Counted from the first letter of the stretch, positions 16,130 to 26,733 are shown. The stretch is DNA of 64,000 nucleotides from Streptomyces sp. (GCF_019510245.1 NZ_JAEKKT010000127.1:124001-188000), one strand, 5' to 3'. The notes: generated from the sequence alone by a model not told the origin. Numbers and translations: made by a program.

Positions 16130-17854
16130 TCACGACAACGGCGGGTACGCGTTCGCCATCAGCTGCTGGAACTGCGCCGAGAACCAGTGCCCCGACAGCG
16201 GAGCGTTCGGCAGGGCGCCGGACATGTTGTTGCCGTTGCGCGCGTTGCCCGTGTACGTCGGGTCGCACATCTGGTCGAAGCCCTTGCCCTCGTCGTTCGG
16301 GATGGCGCTGCTGGAGCCGTCGGACTCACCCGGCGGCTTCATCCAGACGTAGGCGTCGATCCCGGCGGCCGGGCCGGCCTGCGGGCGCTCGCCGAGGCCA
16401 GCTCCGGCCTGGTTGCACCAGTTGCCGACGTGGATCCGGCGGTCGTAGCGGCCGCCGTCGACGTACGTGTCCACGCTGGTCTTCGCGCCGGGGCCGGTCG
16501 GCCGCGCACTGCCGCCCCAGCCGTTGCGGGAGGTGTCGATCAGCATGCCGATGCCGGAGTTGAAGCCGACCGAGACCAGCTCGGTGCGGAAGGCCTGGGC
16601 GAAGGACAGCTCGTCGACGTAGCGGTTCCAGTCGACCCACTTCGACTGGCGGACGGAGGTGCCGTTCACCGTGTCGTCGACGGTGAAGTTGTTCTCCTTC
16701 AGGGCGCTGTAGTTGGCCGTGTTGGTGATGAAGCCCTGGACGTCGTCGACGGTCGCGCCCTCGGCGTTGGCGGCCTGGTAGAAGAGCTGGGCGGCGGGGG
16801 CGAAGTTGTCGTCCCAGCCGAGCCAGCCGTGGTGGCCGGCGTCGAGGTAGTTGTAGACGTTGGGGATCGCGCCGAGCTTCGCCAGGGCGTAGCCGACACC
16901 CTTCACGTAGTTGCCGTTGGCCAGCATGGTGTTGCAGTTGGCGGTGGCGGTGGCGCGGCTGCCGGTGTTGGTGACCAGGTTGGGCAGCGAGTCGATCTCG
17001 ATGGTGGTGACGATCCGCAGCGAGGCGTACTTGCTGTCGGAGAGGATCGCCGCGATCGGGTCGATGAACTGCGTCTTGTACTTGTCGATCTCCGTCGGGC
17101 CGAGCTCGCCGTTGGAGGCGAGGGCCGCGCAGTCGCGTCCGGGCAGGTCGTAGATGACCAGCTGGACGACTTCCTCGCCGCTGCCCTTCTGGGCGAGCGC
17201 CGCGTCGAGGTGGGCGCGCAGGCCCATGCTGGTGCCGGTGCCGTTGATCGCGGCGATGCGGTCGAGCCAGACGCCGGTGGGCTGGTTGGAGACGCGGGTG
17301 CCGCCGGGTTCGGCGGCGGCCTTCGCGGACCACTCCGGGTTCACGTACACCTTGGCGCCGGAGTACGGGTTGTCGACACGGGTCCCGGAGCCGCCGCCGT
17401 TGCCGCCTCCGCCGCCACCGCTTCCGGTGCCGTCGTCGACGTTGCAGGTCACGCCGTCGAGGGTGAAGGAGGTCGGAATGGCGTTCGTGCCGCTGTAGGT
17501 CCCGTTGAACCCGAAGCTGACGGAACCGCCCGTCGCCAGTGTGCCGTTGTAGGACTCGTTGCCGGCGGTGACGGCCGAGCCGCTCTGGGTGATCTTGGTG
17601 TTCCAGTAGCTGCTCACCTGCTGGTTTCCGGCGTACGACCACTTCACCGACCAACTCGACTTCGCCGCCGAGTTGTTGGTGACCGTGACGGCGGCGGTGA
17701 AGCCGGAGCCCCAGTCGTTCTGGATCTTGTAGTCGACGGTGCAGGGAATCGCGGAGATCGCCGCCTCCGCGGCCGGGGTCACGGCGACGGCCGGCCCGGA
17801 CACCCCGGCGACGAGCGCCAGGGCGGCGAAAACCGCTGTTCTGGTACGACTCAT
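16130..17854 (-). CDS. Secreted CBM2-GH6 cellobiohydrolase/cellulase
   Basis: N-terminal CBM2 (CTVDYKIQNDWGSGF...), Gly-rich linker, GH6 motifs (LVIYDLPGRDCAALASNGE, YLDAGHHGWLGW, DTSRNGWGG, WMKPPGESDG). Confidence 0.93.
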   Translation of the reverse strand: MSRTRTAVFAALALVAGVSGPAVAVTPAAEAAISAIPCTVDYKIQNDWGSGFTAAVTVTNNSAAKSSWSVKWSYAGNQQVSSYWNTKITQSGSAVTAGNESYNGTLATGGSVSFGFNGTYSGTNAIPTSFTLDGVTCNVDDGTGSGGGGGGNGGGSGTRVDNPYSGAKVYVNPEWSAKAAAEPGGTRVSNQPTGVWLDRIAAINGTGTSMGLRAHLDAALAQKGSGEEVVQLVIYDLPGRDCAALASNGELGPTEIDKYKTQFIDPIAAILSDSKYASLRIVTTIEIDSLPNLVTNTGSRATATANCNTMLANGNYVKGVGYALAKLGAIPNVYNYLDAGHHGWLGWDDNFAPAAQLFYQAANAEGATVDDVQGFITNTANYSALKENNFTVDDTVNGTSVRQSKWVDWNRYVDELSFAQAFRTELVSVGFNSGIGMLIDTSRNGWGGSARPTGPGAKTSVDTYVDGGRYDRRIHVGNWCNQAGAGLGERPQAGPAAGIDAYVWMKPPGESDGSSSAIPNDEGKGFDQMCDPTYTGNARNGNNMSGALPNAPLSGHWFSAQFQQLMANAYPPLS

Positions 17855-17869
17855 GAGTGCGGGATCCTT

Positions 17870-17920
17870 CTTCTTCGGTGGACGTGCTTCTTCGATGGAG
17901 GTGCTTCTTCGGTGGCGGTG
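17870..17920. repeat. 3 x 17-bp tandem repeat filling the GH6-GH5 intergenic space
   Basis: cttcttcggtggacgtg / cttcttcgatggaggtg / cttcttcggtggcggtg. Confidence 0.85.
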
Positions 17921-17921
17921 G

Positions 17922-19409
17922 TCACGGGTTGATGGCCCGCAGGTGGTCGCGCAGTCCGACGCCGTACGCCGTGGGCGTACCGCTGTAGTCGGAGATCAGG
18001 GAGGGGCCGGCGGAGCAGTCCCAGGTGTTCCAGGTCCAGCCCAGGTAGGAGAGGCCGCGGTCGTCGAACCACTTCATGACCTGGTCGACGAACGCGTGCG
18101 AGCAGGTGTTCTCGCCGATCTCCCCGGCGACCAGCGGAACCTGGGCCGCGACCGGGGCGAGGGTGGAGTTCCAGCAGCTCTCACTGGCACAGGTGTTGAA
18201 GTTGTAGCCGTGGTAGGCGGCGACGAGATTGCCGGCCGGGTCGGTGGGCTTGTACGCCAGCCACTGGCTGAGGTCGTTGGAGTACGCGAGCCCGCCGATC
18301 ATGATGACGTTCCTGGCGCCGGCGCCCCGGATGCCGTCCACCAGGTCCTGCATCCCGGCCACCTCGTAGCCGATCCCGGGGCAGGTGCCGCCGTCCCGCC
18401 AGCACTGCCAGGCCTGGGAGACCGTCGAGGTCGCCCGGTCCGGGTAGGGCTCGTTGAACAGGTCGAACACGGCCGCCTGGTCGTCCTTGAAGGTGCCGGC
18501 CACCGAGGACCAGAAGGACGGGCTGTACTGCGCGTCCGGCATCGGCTTCTGGCAGGTGGCGTGCACGTCGGAGCAGCCGGCCGAGTTCCCGGTGTACTGC
18601 CCGTAGGACCAGTGGAGTTCGAGGATCGGCGTGAGGCCGTACGACTCGACCCGGGCCACCAGGTCCTTCACCGCGTCGATGTAGTTGGCGCCCGCGTACT
18701 CCGGTTTGACGTCGGACAGGCCCAGCCAGCACTCCTCGTTGAGCGGGATGCGGACGGCATTGGCCTTCCAGTCGGCGATCGCCTTGATCGCCGCGTCGTC
18801 CACCGGCCCGTCCCAGATGCCGTAGCCCTGCACGCACATGAACTCGCCGCCGGAGCGGTTCACGCCGAGGAGGCGGTGGGCCGTGCCGGCGGCGTCCACG
18901 AGCTTGGTCCCGGAGACGTGCAGGGCCGGGGCCGCCCCGCCGGTGGGCGGCTCGGTCGGCGTCGGCGTCGGAGTCGGCGTGGGTGTGGGCCCGGAATCGA
19001 CGTTGCAGGTCGTGCCGTTGAGCCTGAACGCCGTCGGTACCGCGTTGCTCCCCGACCAGGAGCCGAGGAACCCTGCGCTGACGCCGGCGCCGGTGGCGAG
19101 GGAGCCGTTCCAGCTCTCGTTGACGGCGGTGACCGTCGTACCGGACTGGGACCACTTGGCACTCCAGCCCTGGGTGACCTTCTGACCGTTCGCGAAATCG
19201 AAGCCGAGGCTCCAACTGCTCACGGCGGCCATGTTGTTGGTGATGGTCACGGAGCCCTGGAAACCGCTGTCCCACTGGCTGGTGACCGTGTACTCCACGG
19301 TGCAGGCCGGCGTCGCACCGGACGCCGACACCACCGGCACCAGTGCGGCGCCGACGAGCGCGACCGCACCGGTGACGGCTAAAAGAACTGAACGTGGGGG
19401 GTGTCGCAT
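17922..19409 (-). CDS. Secreted CBM2-GH5 endoglucanase
   Basis: CBM2 (CTVEYTVTSQWDSGFQG...), PT linker, GH5 motifs (NAVRIPLNEECW, VFDLFNEPYPD, LVAGEIGENTC, YLGWTWNTWDC). Confidence 0.92.
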   Translation of the reverse strand: MRHPPRSVLLAVTGAVALVGAALVPVVSASGATPACTVEYTVTSQWDSGFQGSVTITNNMAAVSSWSLGFDFANGQKVTQGWSAKWSQSGTTVTAVNESWNGSLATGAGVSAGFLGSWSGSNAVPTAFRLNGTTCNVDSGPTPTPTPTPTPTEPPTGGAAPALHVSGTKLVDAAGTAHRLLGVNRSGGEFMCVQGYGIWDGPVDDAAIKAIADWKANAVRIPLNEECWLGLSDVKPEYAGANYIDAVKDLVARVESYGLTPILELHWSYGQYTGNSAGCSDVHATCQKPMPDAQYSPSFWSSVAGTFKDDQAAVFDLFNEPYPDRATSTVSQAWQCWRDGGTCPGIGYEVAGMQDLVDGIRGAGARNVIMIGGLAYSNDLSQWLAYKPTDPAGNLVAAYHGYNFNTCASESCWNSTLAPVAAQVPLVAGEIGENTCSHAFVDQVMKWFDDRGLSYLGWTWNTWDCSAGPSLISDYSGTPTAYGVGLRDHLRAINP

Positions 19410-19458
19410 GAGCGACTCCTTGCAGCTCGGGCGCGTCGTGACGGACGCGTCGACTGAA

Positions 19459-19472
19459 CGGAATCGCTCCCA
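19459..19472. promoter_or_regulatory. Degenerate CebR box upstream of GH5 gene
   Basis: CGGAATCGCTCCCA, 11/14 match to TGGGAGCGCTCCCA. Confidence 0.55.
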
Positions 19473-19601
19473 CTGGTGCGAAGGAAGGTAGCGCCAAGTG
19501 CGGGCGAAGAACAGGGGAGTTGCCTGCCTTTTCCGCAATGGGATCGTCGAATCATTTCGACTCTTCAACGGCCTTGACCGCACCATGCCACGTCCCCACT
19601 A

Positions 19602-19615
19602 TGGGAGCGCTCCCA
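19602..19615. promoter_or_regulatory. CebR box (perfect palindrome) upstream of GH48 gene
   Basis: TGGGAGCGCTCCCA, the established CebR cellobiose-responsive operator of Streptomyces. Confidence 0.88.
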
Positions 19616-19669
19616 CTGGTTCAAGCCTTGACTTCTCCCCGAGCCGCAAGCGCAAGGAGGAACCAGCAC

Positions 19670-22606
19670 ATGCGACCCGGATATGCCATGCATCCCGAGC
19701 GGAGGCGCGGAGCCGTGCGACGGTTGTGGACGGCCGTCGTCGCGGCCCTCGCCCTGCCGCTGTCCATGCTCGCGACGGGCACGACTCCCGCCCAGGCGGC
19801 GACCGTCCAGTGCAGCGTGGACTACAAGACCAACGACTGGGGCACCGGCTTCACCGCCGACCTCACCCTCACCAACCGCGGTACGGACGCGATCGACGGC
19901 TGGACGCTGACCTACGCGTACACCGGCAACCAGAAGCTGGTCAGCGGCTGGAACGGCACCTGGTCCCAGTCCGGCACCTCGGTCACCGTGCAGAACGCGT
20001 CGTACAACGGCACGATCGCGGCCGGCGCGGCGGTGTCGACGGGCGCGCAGTTCTCGTACACGGGCGGCAACGCGGCCCCCACGGGCTTCGCCGTCAACGG
20101 CACGACCTGCGCCGGCGCACACCAGCCGCCCATCACCGTACTGACCAGCCCGAGCGCGGGCGCCGTCTACACCCAGGGCGACGCGATCCCGCTGGCGGCG
20201 ACCGCGGCGGCGGCCGACGGCGCGACGATCAGCAAGATGGAGTTCTACGACGACACCACGCTGCTGGGCACCGACACGTCGGCGCCGTACTCGCTCGCGG
20301 TCTCCAGTTTGGCCGTAGGCAGTCACTCCCTGGTGGCGAAGGCGTACGACAGTCTGGGCGCGTCCGCGTCCTCGGCACCGGTGGGCATCACGGTCGCCGC
20401 GGGTCCCGCGGTGGTGGCCTCGCCTACCCAGCTGGGCATCCAGCAGGGCGCGACGGGCCGGTTCGGGGTGAGCCTGTCGAAGCAGCCGACCGCCAACGTG
20501 ACGGTGTCCGTGGCCCGCACGGCCGGCAACACCGGCCTTTCGGTGAGCGCCGGATCGTCGCTCACCTTCACGCCGTCCAACTGGAGCACCGCGCAGAACG
20601 TGACGGTGGCCGCGGACTCCGCCGGCACCGGCACCGCCACCTTCACCGCGTCGGCGTCCGGCTACACCGGTGCCACGGTCACCGTGACCGAGCTGGCCGC
20701 GTCGAGCGCGTACGACGCGCGGTTCCTGGACCTCTACGGGAAGATCACCAACCCGGCGAACGGCTACTTCTCCCCCGAGGGCATCCCCTACCACTCGGTG
20801 GAGACGCTCATCGTCGAGGCCCCGGACCAGGGCCACGAGACCACCTCGGAGGCGTACAGCTATCTCCTGTGGCTGCAGGCCATGTACGGCAAGGTCACCG
20901 GCGACTGGTCCAAGTTCAACGGCGCGTGGGCCCTCATGGAGAAGTACATGATCCCCACCCACGCCGACCAGCCCACCAACTCCTTCTACAACGCTTCCAA
21001 ACCGGCCACCTACGCACCCGAGGAGGACACGCCGGACCAGTACCCGGCGAAGCTGGACACGTCGGTGTCGGTGGGATCGGATCCCATCGCGGCCGAACTG
21101 AAGTCCGCCTACGGGACGGACGACGTGTACGGCATGCACTGGCTGGAGGACGTCGACAACGTCTACGGCTACGGTGACACGCCGGGCGGCGGATGCGAGG
21201 CCGGTCCCACCGCGGACGGCCCGTCGTACATCAACACCTTCCAGCGCGGTCCGCAGGAGTCGGTGTGGGAGACGGTCCCGCAGCCGACCTGCGACGCCTT
21301 CAAGTACGGCGGAAAGAACGGGTACCTGGACCTGTTCACCGGCGACTCCTCCTACGCCAAGCAGTGGAAGTACACCGACGCCCCGGACGCCGACGCGCGT
21401 GCGGTGCAGGCCGCGTACTGGGCGGACGTGTGGGCCAAACAGCAGGGCAAGGGCAGCGACGTCTCGGCGACCGTCGGCAAGGCCGCCAAGATGGGCGACT
21501 ACCTGCGCTACGCCATGTACGACAAGTACTTCAAGAAGATCGGCAACTGCGTGGGCCCGACGACCTGCGCGGCCGGCACCGGCAAGGACGCCTCGGACTA
21601 CCTGCTCTCCTGGTACTACGCGTGGGGCGGGGCGACCGACACCAACGCGGGGTGGGCCTGGCGGATCGGCTCCAGCCACGTGCACGGCGGCTACCAGAAC
21701 CCGTTGGCCGCCTACGCGCTCAGCTCGTACGCCGACCTGAAGCCCAAGTCGGCCACGGGTGCGGCGGACTGGGGCACGTCACTGACCCGGCAGCTGGAGT
21801 TCTACCGCTGGCTGCAGTCGTCCGAGGGTGCCATCGCGGGCGGCGCGACCAACAGCTGGCAGGGGCGGTACGCGAGCCCGCCGTCCGGTACGTCGACCTT
21901 CTACGGCATGTACTACGACTGGGAGCCGGTCTACCACGACCCGCCGTCCAACCAGTGGTTCGGTTTCCAGGCCTGGTCGATGGAGCGGGTCGCCGAGTAC
22001 TACCAGCAGACCGGCAACGCCACGGCGAAGGCGATCCTCGACAAGTGGGTGGCGTGGGCGCTGTCCAAGACCACGATCAACCCGGACGGGACGTACCTGA
22101 TCCCGTCGACGCTCCAGTGGTCGGGGCAGCCCGACACCTGGAACGCGTCGAACCCCGGGTCGAACAGCGGCCTCCACGTCACGGTCTCCGACTACACCAA
22201 CGACGTGGGCGTCGCCGCCGCGTACGCGAAGACGCTGACGTACTACGCCGCCAAGTCCGGTGACGCCGCGGCCAAGTCGACGGCGAAGGCGCTGCTCGAC
22301 GGCATGTGGAACAACTACCAGGACAGCCTGGGGATCGCGGTGCCGGAGACGCGGGCCGACTACAACCGCTTCGACGACAGCGTGTACGTGCCGAGCGGGT
22401 GGAGCGGGAAGATGCCGAACGGGGACGCGATCAGTTCGTCGTCGACGTTCGCGTCGCTGCGGAGCTTCTACCAGAACGACCCCGCGTGGTCGAAGATCCA
22501 GAGCTATCTGGCGGGCGGGGCCGCGCCCGTGTTCACGTACCACCGGTTCTGGGCCCAGGCGGACATCGCCTTGGCCATGGGGTCGTACGCGGAGCTTCTC
22601 GAATAG
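19670..22606 (+). CDS. Secreted CBM2-Ig-like-GH48 processive cellulase
   Basis: SD AAGGAGG; CBM2, Big-type domain, GH48 catalytic domain ([40 protein letters not shown]...). Confidence 0.95.
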   Translation: MRPGYAMHPERRRGAVRRLWTAVVAALALPLSMLATGTTPAQAATVQCSVDYKTNDWGTGFTADLTLTNRGTDAIDGWTLTYAYTGNQKLVSGWNGTWSQSGTSVTVQNASYNGTIAAGAAVSTGAQFSYTGGNAAPTGFAVNGTTCAGAHQPPITVLTSPSAGAVYTQGDAIPLAATAAAADGATISKMEFYDDTTLLGTDTSAPYSLAVSSLAVGSHSLVAKAYDSLGASASSAPVGITVAAGPAVVASPTQLGIQQGATGRFGVSLSKQPTANVTVSVARTAGNTGLSVSAGSSLTFTPSNWSTAQNVTVAADSAGTGTATFTASASGYTGATVTVTELAASSAYDARFLDLYGKITNPANGYFSPEGIPYHSVETLIVEAPDQGHETTSEAYSYLLWLQAMYGKVTGDWSKFNGAWALMEKYMIPTHADQPTNSFYNASKPATYAPEEDTPDQYPAKLDTSVSVGSDPIAAELKSAYGTDDVYGMHWLEDVDNVYGYGDTPGGGCEAGPTADGPSYINTFQRGPQESVWETVPQPTCDAFKYGGKNGYLDLFTGDSSYAKQWKYTDAPDADARAVQAAYWADVWAKQQGKGSDVSATVGKAAKMGDYLRYAMYDKYFKKIGNCVGPTTCAAGTGKDASDYLLSWYYAWGGATDTNAGWAWRIGSSHVHGGYQNPLAAYALSSYADLKPKSATGAADWGTSLTRQLEFYRWLQSSEGAIAGGATNSWQGRYASPPSGTSTFYGMYYDWEPVYHDPPSNQWFGFQAWSMERVAEYYQQTGNATAKAILDKWVAWALSKTTINPDGTYLIPSTLQWSGQPDTWNASNPGSNSGLHVTVSDYTNDVGVAAAYAKTLTYYAAKSGDAAAKSTAKALLDGMWNNYQDSLGIAVPETRADYNRFDDSVYVPSGWSGKMPNGDAISSSSTFASLRSFYQNDPAWSKIQSYLAGGAAPVFTYHRFWAQADIALAMGSYAELLE

Positions 22607-22659
22607 TCCCCGCCGGGCGCGACGAGGGTACGGCCGTGGTTCGGCTGCGGGTCCGTTTC

Positions 22660-22711
22660 GGCTGGTCGCGCAGTTCCTGCCCCAGCCTTCGGCCGGGGTG
22701 CCCTCAGGAAC
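22660..22711 (-). repeat. Dispersed intergenic repeat, long form, copy B (reverse)
   Basis: ggctggtcgcgcagttcctgccccagccttcggccggggtgccctcaggaac; hairpin part degenerate. Confidence 0.75.
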
Positions 22712-22819
22712 CGCCCGAAAGAGTTCCGCGTGCGCGGCCCCGTCACCTGACGGCGGGGCCGACCGGCCGGTCGATCCCCACCCGCACAGGGGGTCGCCCG
22801 GCATCTCCCACACCTGAGA

Positions 22820-22831
22820 GAAAGCGCTTGC
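22820..22831. promoter_or_regulatory. LacI-family-like operator upstream of GH74 gene
   Basis: GAAAGCGCTTGC with AAGCGCTT core palindrome, ~20 nt before start. Confidence 0.45.
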
Positions 22832-22850
22832 CCTCCTGGAAAGGAACCCC

Positions 22851-25538
22851 GTGCGAAGAACCCGCACCCTCACCGCTGTACTCGCCCTCGCGGCCGGTCT
22901 GCTCGCGGGCACCCCGCCCGCGCTCGCCGCGCATGAGACCGCGCAGGTCGCAGTCGCCGCCGACACCTACACCTGGAGCAACGCGCGGATCGACGGCGGC
23001 GGATTCGTCCCCGGCATCGTGTTCAACCGCTCCGAGAAGAACCTCGCCTACGCCCGTACCGACATCGGCGGTGCCTACCGCTGGCAGGAGTCGACGAAGA
23101 CCTGGACGCCGTTGCTGGACTCGGTCGGCTGGGACGAGTGGGGGCACACGGGTGTCGTCAGCCTGGCCTCCGACTCCGTCGACCCGGACAAGGTGTACGC
23201 GGCCGTCGGGACGTACACCAACAGCTGGGACCCGACGAACGGCGCGGTGCTGCGCTCCTCCGACCGGGGCGCGAGCTGGCAGAAGACCGACCTGCCGTTC
23301 AAGCTGGGCGGCAACATGCCGGGGCGGGGCATGGGCGAGCGGCTGGCGATCGACCCGCACAAGGACAGCGTGCTGTACCTGGGCGCGCCCAGCGGCAAGG
23401 GACTGTGGCGGTCGACGGACTCCGGGGTGACCTGGGCGCAGGTGACGAACTTCCCCGACGTCGGCGACTACGTGCAGGATCCGACCGACACCACCAGCTA
23501 CACCTCCGACAACCAGGGCATCGTGTGGGTCACCTTCGACGAGTCGACCGGTACGGCCGGTACGGCGACGAAGACGATCTACGTCGGGGTCGCCGACAAG
23601 GACAACGCGGTGTACCGCTCGACGGACGCGGGCGCGACCTGGACGAGGCTCGCCGGTCAGCCGACCGGGTACCTCGCCCACAAGGGCGTGCTGGACGCGA
23701 AGAACGGCTACCTCTACCTCGCCTACAGCGACAAAGGCGGTCCCTACGACGGCGGCAAGGGCCGGTTGTGGCGGTACGCGACGGCGACCGGTACCTGGAC
23801 GGACATCAGCCCGGTCGCGGAGGCCGACACCTCCTACGGCTTCTCCGGCCTGACGGTCGACCGCCAGCACCCCGGCACGGTGATGGCGACGGCGTACAGC
23901 TCGTGGTGGCCGGACACCCAGATCTTCCGCTCCACGGACAGCGGCGCGACCTGGTCCAGGGCCTGGGACTACACGTCGTACCCGAACCGCTCGAACCGGT
24001 ACACGATCGACGTCTCGTCCTCCCCCTGGCTGACCTTCGGCGCGAACCCGTCGCCGCCCGAACAGAGCCCGAAACTCGGGTGGATGACGGAGTCGCTGGA
24101 GATCGACCCGTTCGACTCGGACCGGATGATGTACGGCACGGGCGCGACACTGTTCGGCACCGAGGACCTGACGAAGTGGGACAGCGGCGGCCAGTTCACG
24201 GTCAGGCCCATGGTGCGGGGTCTGGAGGAGACCTCGGTCAACGACCTGGCCGCTCCCCCGTCCGGCGGCGCCCAGCTCTTCAGCGCGCTGGGTGACATCG
24301 GCGGCTTCCGTCACACGGACCTGACCAAGGTCCCGTCGATGATGTACACCTTCCCCACCTTCACGACCACGACCAGCCTGGACTTCGCCGAGTCGAACCC
24401 CGGCACCGTGGTCCGGGTGGGGAATCCGGACTCCGGGCCGCACATCGCCTTCTCCACGGACAACGGCGCCGACTGGTTCGGCGGGACGGACCCTTCGGGG
24501 GTGAGCGGTGGCGGCACGGTCGCCGCCGCCTCGGACGGGAGCCGGTTCGTGTGGAGTCCGGCGGGGACCGGCGTGCAGTACACGACCGGCTTCGGCTCGT
24601 CCTGGTCGGCGTCGAGCGGAATCCCGGCGGGCGCCGTCGTCGAGTCCGACCGAGCCGACCCGAAGACCTTCTACGGCTTCAAGTCCGGACGTTTCTACGT
24701 CAGTTCGGACGGCGGCGCGACCTTCACGGCCTCCGCCGCGACGGGTCTGCCGAGCGGTGACAGCGTACGCTTCAAGGCCCTGCCGGGGACGAAGGGCGAC
24801 GTGTGGCTGGCGGGCGGTGCGACGGACGGCGCATACGGGCTGTGGCACTCCACCGACGGCGGCGCCTCCTTCGCCAAGCTCACGAACGTCGAGCAGGCCG
24901 ACACGATCGGATTCGGGAAGGCCGCGACGGGAGCCTCGTACCAGACCCTCTACACGAGCGCGAGGATCGGCTCGGTGCGCGGCATCTTCCGCTCCACGGA
25001 CGAGGGCGCGAGCTGGACCCGTATCAACGACGACGCCCACCAGTGGGGTTGGACGGGCGCGGCCATCACGGGTGACCCGCGGGTGTACGGCCGGGTCTAC
25101 GTCTCGACCAACGGCCGGGGCGTGATCTACGGCGACACGTCCGACACCGGCGGAGGCGGCGGCGGGGGCGGGGGTGGGGGTGGGGGTGGTGGCGGAGGCA
25201 CCGATCCCACCCCCTCCGGCGCCTGCACGGTCGCCTACACCGTCACCAACCAGTGGCCGGGCGGCTTCCAGGCGGACGTCAAGCTCACCAACACGGGCTC
25301 CGCGGCATGGAACGGCTGGTCCCTCGGCTGGTCCTTCCCCGGCGGCCAGACCATCGGCCGGCTCTGGAACGCCGACTGGACCCAGTCCGGCGCGACCGTG
25401 ACGGCCAGGAACGTGAGCTGGAACGGCACGGTGGCGGCCGGCTCCTCGGTCTCCTTCGGCTTCACGGGCACCTGGTCCGGCACCAACGCCGGACCCACGA
25501 CCTTCGAACTGGGCGGCCGGACCTGCACCGTCGCCTGA
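22851..25538 (+). CDS. Secreted GH74 xyloglucanase with polyglycine linker and C-terminal CBM2
   Basis: ARTDIGGAYRW, repeated Asp-box/BNR motifs (RSTDGGATW-type), C-terminal CBM2 ACTVAYTVTNQWPGGFQ... Confidence 0.94.
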   Translation: MRRTRTLTAVLALAAGLLAGTPPALAAHETAQVAVAADTYTWSNARIDGGGFVPGIVFNRSEKNLAYARTDIGGAYRWQESTKTWTPLLDSVGWDEWGHTGVVSLASDSVDPDKVYAAVGTYTNSWDPTNGAVLRSSDRGASWQKTDLPFKLGGNMPGRGMGERLAIDPHKDSVLYLGAPSGKGLWRSTDSGVTWAQVTNFPDVGDYVQDPTDTTSYTSDNQGIVWVTFDESTGTAGTATKTIYVGVADKDNAVYRSTDAGATWTRLAGQPTGYLAHKGVLDAKNGYLYLAYSDKGGPYDGGKGRLWRYATATGTWTDISPVAEADTSYGFSGLTVDRQHPGTVMATAYSSWWPDTQIFRSTDSGATWSRAWDYTSYPNRSNRYTIDVSSSPWLTFGANPSPPEQSPKLGWMTESLEIDPFDSDRMMYGTGATLFGTEDLTKWDSGGQFTVRPMVRGLEETSVNDLAAPPSGGAQLFSALGDIGGFRHTDLTKVPSMMYTFPTFTTTTSLDFAESNPGTVVRVGNPDSGPHIAFSTDNGADWFGGTDPSGVSGGGTVAAASDGSRFVWSPAGTGVQYTTGFGSSWSASSGIPAGAVVESDRADPKTFYGFKSGRFYVSSDGGATFTASAATGLPSGDSVRFKALPGTKGDVWLAGGATDGAYGLWHSTDGGASFAKLTNVEQADTIGFGKAATGASYQTLYTSARIGSVRGIFRSTDEGASWTRINDDAHQWGWTGAAITGDPRVYGRVYVSTNGRGVIYGDTSDTGGGGGGGGGGGGGGGGGTDPTPSGACTVAYTVTNQWPGGFQADVKLTNTGSAAWNGWSLGWSFPGGQTIGRLWNADWTQSGATVTARNVSWNGTVAAGSSVSFGFTGTWSGTNAGPTTFELGGRTCTVA

Positions 25539-25543
25539 CACAC

Positions 25544-25578
25544 CCGAGGGCGCGTGCGCACCGGGCACGCGCCCTCGG
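25544..25578. terminator. Bidirectional terminator hairpin
   Basis: CCGAGGGCGCGTGC ... GCACGCGCCCTCGG 14-bp stem between convergent genes. Confidence 0.8.
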
Positions 25579-25642
25579 TGCCGTCCCGGCCTCGCCACGG
25601 CCGGTTGGTTGGTTGCGAAGCGACGGAACTGGACGACTGACG

Positions 25643-26422
25643 TCAGCGGGCCGCCGGTTTCCTGAACGCCCGTACCGCGAAGCGGGGGTCGGGGCGGCAG
25701 AGGTCCTGGTCGGGCAGGGCCGCCAGCCGAGCGGCGAACCCGTCGGCGCGGGGATCGTCCGGCGGGAGCATCGTGAACCAGCCGCGCCGCAGGTCGGCGA
25801 GGGTGGAACGGGGGCTGCGGCCCTGGCCGACGCCGGTGAAGGCGGCCTGTCCGGCGGGCAGCAGGCAGCTCGCCAGGGCGTACGCGGTCACGTCCGCGGC
25901 GGCGTCGGACGCCGGGCGGCGCGGGCGGGCGGCGAGGACGGCGTCGATGTCGCTGCCGACGTCGTGCGCCGCGGCCTTGTCGACGGTGGTGACGTACACC
26001 CCGCCGGGCCGCAGCACCCGCGCACACTCGGCGACGACCGCGCGGACCTCGGTGCCGTCCGCTATGAGGTGGAGCAGCCAGACGGTCGTGACGGCGTCGA
26101 ACACGGCGTCGGGGAAAGGGAGTCGGCGGCTGTCGGCGAGCAGGACCGAGCCCGGCAGCCGGGCCGCCGCCAGCCGCGTCATGCCGGGTGCGCGGTCCGC
26201 GCCGGTCACCCGGAGCGCGGGGCGGGCGGCGGCGAGCCTGCGGGTGACGAGGCCGGTGCCGCAGGCGAGGTCGAGGAGATGGGCGGGGCGGTCTTCGGCA
26301 CCGTCCAGGCTGCCGGTGCTGTCCGGGATCAGGGACAGGACGGCGTGGGCGGCCGCCTCGGCGCGGGCCTCGCCGCCATGGGTCGCGTCGTAGGTCCCGG
26401 CTTCCTTGTCGTAGTCGAGCAC
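25643..26422 (-). CDS. Class I SAM-dependent methyltransferase
   Basis: VLDYDKEAGTYDATHGGEARAEAA...LLDLACGTGLVTRRL; GTG start. Confidence 0.85.
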   Translation of the reverse strand: MLDYDKEAGTYDATHGGEARAEAAAHAVLSLIPDSTGSLDGAEDRPAHLLDLACGTGLVTRRLAAARPALRVTGADRAPGMTRLAAARLPGSVLLADSRRLPFPDAVFDAVTTVWLLHLIADGTEVRAVVAECARVLRPGGVYVTTVDKAAAHDVGSDIDAVLAARPRRPASDAAADVTAYALASCLLPAGQAAFTGVGQGRSPRSTLADLRRGWFTMLPPDDPRADGFAARLAALPDQDLCRPDPRFAVRAFRKPAAR

Positions 26423-26427
26423 ATGGC

Positions 26428-26733
26428 TCAGTGTGCGCCGTGGCCTGGGGCGATGTCCTCCACCCTGTGGGCGAGTTCGAAGTCGTTGGCGGTGACGGCG
26501 CCGCCCACGCTGTGGGTGTTCACGGTGAGGGTGACGGTGTTGTAGCCGAGGGTGAGGTCGGAGTGGTGGTCGAGTTCGTCCTGGATGCGGGCGATGTGCA
26601 CGACCAGGGCGGCGGCGGCGAAGTGCGAGTCGAGCCGGTAGACGCGGGCGAGCCGGTCGGTGGCCAGCGACCAGCCGGGCAGCTCGGCCAGCCGGTCCTC
26701 GATCTCCTTCTGCGACAGCGGTGCGACGGCCAT
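26428..26733 (-). CDS. 4a-hydroxytetrahydrobiopterin dehydratase (PCD/DCoH)
   Basis: LPGWSL...IARIQDELDHHSDLTLGYNTVTLTVNTHSVGGAVTANDFELAHRVE. Confidence 0.93.
   Translation of the reverse strand: MAVAPLSQKEIEDRLAELPGWSLATDRLARVYRLDSHFAAAALVVHIARIQDELDHHSDLTLGYNTVTLTVNTHSVGGAVTANDFELAHRVEDIAPGHGAH

Noticed and set aside
22743-26027. 1094-aa - strand ORF
   Set aside because: Antisense to GH74 gene with clear domains; artefact of GC-rich third positions
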